From: Solirubrobacter pauli
GTDB taxonomy: Bacteria; Actinomycetota; Thermoleophilia; Solirubrobacterales; Solirubrobacteraceae
Reading direction: 5' to 3'
NCBI RefSeq assembly: GCF_003633755.1
Contig: NZ_RBIL01000001.1
Coordinates: forward strand, 2,217,426 to 2,281,425
DNA: 64,000 nt
The notes beneath the pieces were generated by a model. The model ran no database searches. It saw only the letters and a list, made by a program, of their open reading frames with translations, and was not told the origin of the DNA. A program made the position numbers and the translations under genes. Positions 60,923 through 64,000 of this stretch are shown here, one piece after another. How positions within the stretch are numbered: position 1 is the first letter of the stretch; each line of letters begins with the position of its first letter.

Positions 60923-61927
60923 TCAGGCGCAGAACTCGCCGAGCGCGGCGTGCTCTTTGTCCACCTGCCGACGTTGCGCCTTCGTCAGCGCCCCGAACGG
61001 CGTCAGCGTTCCGTCCGGCTTCCAGGTGCCGGCGACCGCGCCGTCGACGAGGAACGTGCCGATCGACTGCGGCATCCGGACGTGGAAGATCCGCTCGCGG
61101 TGCTCCTCCGGCAGGATGCGCGCGCGGCGGCAGTGGACGAGCAGCGCCGCGTCCCAGGTCGGGAGGAAGCGCACGGGCGCGGGCGTGTCCGGGTCCGGCA
61201 GCGGCTGCCCGGGCAGGTCGTAGAGCGGCGTGCCGTCCTCGGCCTCGTGGGTGACGAGCTCCAGCCGGGTGAGCGCGGGCTCGACCTCCTTGACTCCCAG
61301 CCCGGCCCAGTTCGCGATGTCGGCCTTGGCCGCGGGTCCGTAGCCCGTCAGGTAGCGGGCGACGAGGTGGTCGAGCGCGGCGTCCCGCTCGATCTCCGGC
61401 GCCGGGAGCCAGTCCTCCGCGCGGCCGTAGAGGTCGGCGCGGCGCTGCTCCCAGGTGCCGAACGGCGGCACGCGCACCAGGTCCACCCACGCGCCGACGC
61501 CCCGCATCGCCTCGGCGCCGATCAGCGCGACGATCTCCTTGCGCCGCAGCGGGCCCTCGCGCAGCGCCGCGTCGAGCGTCTCGGCGGCCTCCGACAGGTC
61601 GTGCCCCTTCGCCACGCGCAGCCACGCCGCGCGCCGGGCGGCGCGGATCGCGACGGTCAGCGGCCAGTAGTCGGCGGCGGAGACGAGGTGGATCGTGAAC
61701 CGCATCAGCGTGGCCTGGATGACGGTGCGCTGGTGCAGCGCCCGGGTGAGCGCGTCGCGCTCGAAGCCCTCCACGCGCGACCACAGGCCGATGTACATCG
61801 ACGGCGCGTACTGCGCCTGCAGGCACGCCATCGCGTCGAGCGCGGCGGGAAGGGGCAGCGCGCGGCGCTCGAGCAGGCCCTGGCGCGCGAGCACGGCCCG
61901 GTTCAGGTGGCGTTGGGTGAGGATCAC
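60923..61927 (-). CDS. Winged-helix DNA-binding-domain protein (HTH_42 family), copy 1
   Basis: 334 aa. Matches the winged-helix DNA-binding domain-containing family (HTH_42/YcaQ type): LTQRHLNRAVLARQGLLER, ACLQAQYAPSMYIGLWSR, ATLMRFTIHLVSAADYWPL, GYGPAAKADIANWAGL, RFLPTWDAALLVHCRRARILPEEHRERIF and GTFLVDGAVAGTWKPDG. YcaQ-like members unhook interstrand DNA crosslinks; whether this one does is unknown. The catalytic QxQ/QxD motif I would expect (LQAQ) is present. It overlaps the kinase-like gene by 4 nt. Confidence 0.82.
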   Translation of the reverse strand: MILTQRHLNRAVLARQGLLERRALPLPAALDAMACLQAQYAPSMYIGLWSRVEGFERDALTRALHQRTVIQATLMRFTIHLVSAADYWPLTVAIRAARRAAWLRVAKGHDLSEAAETLDAALREGPLRRKEIVALIGAEAMRGVGAWVDLVRVPPFGTWEQRRADLYGRAEDWLPAPEIERDAALDHLVARYLTGYGPAAKADIANWAGLGVKEVEPALTRLELVTHEAEDGTPLYDLPGQPLPDPDTPAPVRFLPTWDAALLVHCRRARILPEEHRERIFHVRMPQSIGTFLVDGAVAGTWKPDGTLTPFGALTKAQRRQVDKEHAALGEFCA

Positions 61928-62538
61928 CGCGCGGCGGCGGCCGCGATCACGTCGACCACGGTCTCCGGGGCGAGCGCGGTCGAGTCGATCACGAGGTGGT
62001 AGAGCGCGGGGTCGCGCGCGTCGCAGCCGTAGAAGTGACGCACGTAGGCCTCGCGGGCCCGGTCGCCGTCACGGCGGAGGCGCTCGGCGTCGCGCCGGTC
62101 CAGACTCTCCAGCGCCATCGCCTGCGCCACGCGGCGCTCCGGCGGGCCGTCGAGGCGCACGTGCAGGGCGTCGGGGTCCTCGTGCAGGATCAGCGCGCCG
62201 GCACGGCCGAGGATGACCGCGCCGCCCTTCGCGTGCTCGCGGATCAGGCTCTCGGTCTCGCGCCGGTAGTCCTCGCCGGCCAGCACGCCGGCCTGGACCA
62301 TCGCGCCCGCCAGCTCCGGCAGCAGCGCGAACGAGGACGCGAGCCGGCCGATCGCGTCGCCGAGCGACTCGTCGTGGGCGAGCGCGTCGTCGAGCGAGCA
62401 GCCGAGCTTCTCCGCGACGCGCGTCGGGATCGCGCGGTCGAGGAACTCGACCCCGAGGCGCTGGGCCACGGCGGGGCCGATCCGGCTTCCGCCGGCGCCG
62501 TAGGAGGCGGAGATGGTGACGAGCGGCGGCGTACGCAG
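61924..62538 (-). CDS. Cytidylate-kinase-like protein with a non-canonical start
   Basis: 204 aa. The P-loop lies in ISASYGAGGSRIGPAVAQRLG and the nucleotide-binding region in LGRAGALILHEDPDALHVRL. The visible ATG/GTG start (62469) cuts the P-loop off, so translation must begin upstream. Between the in-frame stop of the preceding gene (62542-62544) and the P-loop there is no ATG, GTG or TTG: only ATT (62539) and CTG (62536). CTG has GGAGG 6 nt before it; ATT has the same box at 3 nt. I place it at CTG 62538. It is predicted to phosphorylate a nucleotide or similar small molecule. Confidence 0.7.
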   Translation of the reverse strand: MRTPPLVTISASYGAGGSRIGPAVAQRLGVEFLDRAIPTRVAEKLGCSLDDALAHDESLGDAIGRLASSFALLPELAGAMVQAGVLAGEDYRRETESLIREHAKGGAVILGRAGALILHEDPDALHVRLDGPPERRVAQAMALESLDRRDAERLRRDGDRAREAYVRHFYGCDARDPALYHLVIDSTALAPETVVDVIAAAAAR

Positions 62539-62541
62539 AAT

Positions 62542-63534
62542 CTACCTCCAGACCAGGTCGTCCGCCAACCGCGCCGCTTCGGCCGCGGCGGCGGCGCGGG
62601 CCTCCGCGCCGACGTCCGCGAACGGCTCGATCGTGACCACGCCGTCCTCCTGCGCCCACACGCCCGCCATCACGCCGTCCACGAGGAGGACGGGCGAGAA
62701 CCACCCGCCGGGGCGGTAGATCCGCTCGGGGGCGACGGTCGCGCGGTCGTCGCGCGGCGCCGCCACGACGTACTGGTCGAACGCCGGCAGCAGGCGCACG
62801 TGCCCTTCGGGCCGGGCCGCGGCGATCGCGTCCACGTCCTCCGCGAGCGCCAGGCCGAAGTCCGTCTCGACGACGTCGTCCGGGAACCACTTGCCGGCCT
62901 GGGCGGGCGACGGGTGGCCGAACCACTTCGCCAGGTCCTCCCGCGTGGCCGGGCCGTAGCGCGTGAGGAACCGGCGCGCGACCTCCCGCGTGGCGGCCGC
63001 CGGGTCCATGCCCTCGAACGGCTCCGGGAGCGCGAAGCGGCCGTCCTGCGCGTAGATCAGCTCACCGCGGAACGCGACCGGCTTGAGCAGGTCGCCGTAC
63101 CCGCGCGCGAGGCCCGCGTGCACGGACGCCGCGAGCTCCTCGCGGCTCTTCGGGCCGTCCCGCAGCGCCTCCGGGACGCCGACGATGATCCGCTCCACGT
63201 CCTCCGGCGTGAGTTGGAAGTGCTTGAGCCACGACTTGACCTCGTACCGCGGCTTGAGCGCGGCCTGCGCGCCGACCCACAGCGGGAGCTCATCCGTGCG
63301 GTGCAGGTGCAGCGTGCCGCGCTGCGCCCACGTCTTCACCAGCGACCGATCGGCCCACAGCAGCGTCTCGACGTCCGGCGCGTCCTCGACGCGTGCGGCG
63401 AGCGTGAGCTGCGCGCTGGACAGCACCTGCGCGTGCAGGCCGCAGATGTCCGAGACGACCGCGAGCGGATCAGCCGCGCGCGCCGTCAGGTGCTGGCGCG
63501 CCATGCGCCACGCCAGGACCGACTCCCATTTCAC
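62542..63534 (-). CDS. Winged-helix DNA-binding-domain protein (HTH_42 family), copy 2
   Basis: 330 aa paralogue of the protein at 60923. Shared landmarks are WRMARQHLTAR, GLHAQVLSSAQLTLAAR, TLHLHRTDELPLWVG, RRFLTRYGPATREDLAKWFG, HVRLLPAFDQYVVAAPRDDR and VLLVDGVMAGVWAQEDG. The GTG at 63534 gives MKWESVLAWRMARQHL and overlaps the end of pyrD by 65 nt. The C-terminal domain is standard for the family; DNA-repair or regulatory role unknown. Confidence 0.82.
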   Translation of the reverse strand: MKWESVLAWRMARQHLTARAADPLAVVSDICGLHAQVLSSAQLTLAARVEDAPDVETLLWADRSLVKTWAQRGTLHLHRTDELPLWVGAQAALKPRYEVKSWLKHFQLTPEDVERIIVGVPEALRDGPKSREELAASVHAGLARGYGDLLKPVAFRGELIYAQDGRFALPEPFEGMDPAAATREVARRFLTRYGPATREDLAKWFGHPSPAQAGKWFPDDVVETDFGLALAEDVDAIAAARPEGHVRLLPAFDQYVVAAPRDDRATVAPERIYRPGGWFSPVLLVDGVMAGVWAQEDGVVTIEPFADVGAEARAAAAAEAARLADDLVWR

Positions 63535-64000
63535 TGCCGACCAGCTCCTGGATCGTGGTGGCGCCCGCCGCGCGCACGGCGCGGGCGAGCTCGGCGTTGA
63601 TGCGACGCGCCCACAGCGGCCCGCCGTAGACGAAGCCCGTGTACGCCTGGACGAGCGTCGCGCCGGCCCGCACCCGCTCGAGGACGTCGCCGGAGGTCTC
63701 GACGCCGCCGACGCTGACGAGCAGCACCTGGTCGCCCACACGCGCCCGCAGGCGCCGCAGGACCGCGAGCGAGCGGGCCTTGAGCGGGGCGCCGGAGACC
63801 CCGCCCGGCTTGGCCAGCAGCTCGGCGGGGGCGTGCAGGCCCTCGCGCGAGATCGTCGTGTTGGTGGCGATCAGCCCGTCCAGCTTCGCCTCCACGGCGA
63901 AGTCGGCGAGCTGGTCGAGCTGCTCGTCGGACAGGTCGGGTGCGAGCTTGACGAGGACGGGCTTGCCCTCCGCCTCACCGCGCACGGCGGCCAGCAGCTC
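63470..64000 (-). CDS. pyrD: Dihydroorotate dehydrogenase PyrD (class 2), 5' part outside window
   Basis: Only the C-terminal ~177 residues are here; the gene continues past base 64000. VLVKLAPDLSDEQL, GLIATNTTISREGL, GGVSGAPLKARSLAVLRRL, SVGGVETSGDVLERVRAGATLVQAYTGFVYGGP and the Ser/Lys residues around FMN fit the membrane-associated quinone-dependent class 2 enzyme. It makes orotate in pyrimidine synthesis. The C-terminus runs on about 15 residues past the conserved end (ELVGSE) and overlaps the next gene by 65 nt. Confidence 0.93.
   Translation of the reverse strand, partial: ELLAAVRGEAEGKPVLVKLAPDLSDEQLDQLADFAVEAKLDGLIATNTTISREGLHAPAELLAKPGGVSGAPLKARSLAVLRRLRARVGDQVLLVSVGGVETSGDVLERVRAGATLVQAYTGFVYGGPLWARRINAELARAVRAAGATTIQELVGSEMGVGPGVAHGAPAPDGARG

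Overview
The window is very GC-rich bacterial DNA with dense, often overlapping genes, frequent GTG starts and a strong bias toward G or C in third codon positions. Gene content suggests a soil actinobacterium of the Thermoleophilia (Solirubrobacter/Conexibacter-like): a TPP-riboswitch-controlled thiOSG operon, giant secreted Ig-like repeat proteins, an exported C-terminal module ending in TFTLSTTNP, and an F420-type LLM oxidoreductase. The lineage is inferred from protein style, not from a marker gene.

Layout. 0-5 kb: a 1657-aa secreted multi-Ig protein. 5-8 kb: thiamine synthesis (thiO-thiS-thiG behind a TPP riboswitch, with thiE divergent), then a small membrane protein and a TSUP transporter. 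9.2-17.2 kb: two tandem paralogous secreted proteins (G8-like N-terminus, 7 versus 6 Ig repeats, basic tail) that share a duplicated start region. 17.2-35.2 kb: a 2-oxoacid dehydrogenase district with lpdA (E3), pyruvate dehydrogenase E1alpha-E1beta, a histidine kinase, E2, then a second E1alpha-E1beta-E2 set, a GGDEF/EAL protein, lipB, an LLM oxidoreductase and lipA. ThDP synthesis, lipoylation and the enzymes using both cofactors therefore lie within about 30 kb. 35-42 kb: a SIS protein, rhomboid protease, D,D-carboxypeptidase, a kinase-like protein lacking its histidine, ROK glucokinase, a deacetylase and tRNA-Ala(UGC). 42.1-48.2 kb: three tandem secreted paralogues, then a Tat-exported PhoD phosphatase with a secreted partner. 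48.3-56.5 kb: an HtrA protease with a possible 16-codon upstream ORF, an acidic protein, a GAF-GGDEF protein, tRNA-Ala(CGC), a two-domain peptide deformylase, an XRE regulator, and a SipW-like signal peptidase beside a likely substrate. 56.5-64 kb: beta-lactamase-like and S15-like hydrolases, a cNMP-binding protein, two HTH_42 proteins flanking a nucleotide-kinase-like gene, and the 3' part of pyrD.

The best leads are the deformylase with a degenerate first domain, a recurring TANNNT box about 6-9 nt before start codons (leaderless transcription), the histidine kinase inside the pyruvate dehydrogenase operon, the tandem repeat-protein pair, and the signal peptidase with a roughly 370-residue Pro/Ala tail. 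I found no insertion sequence, prophage or CRISPR array.
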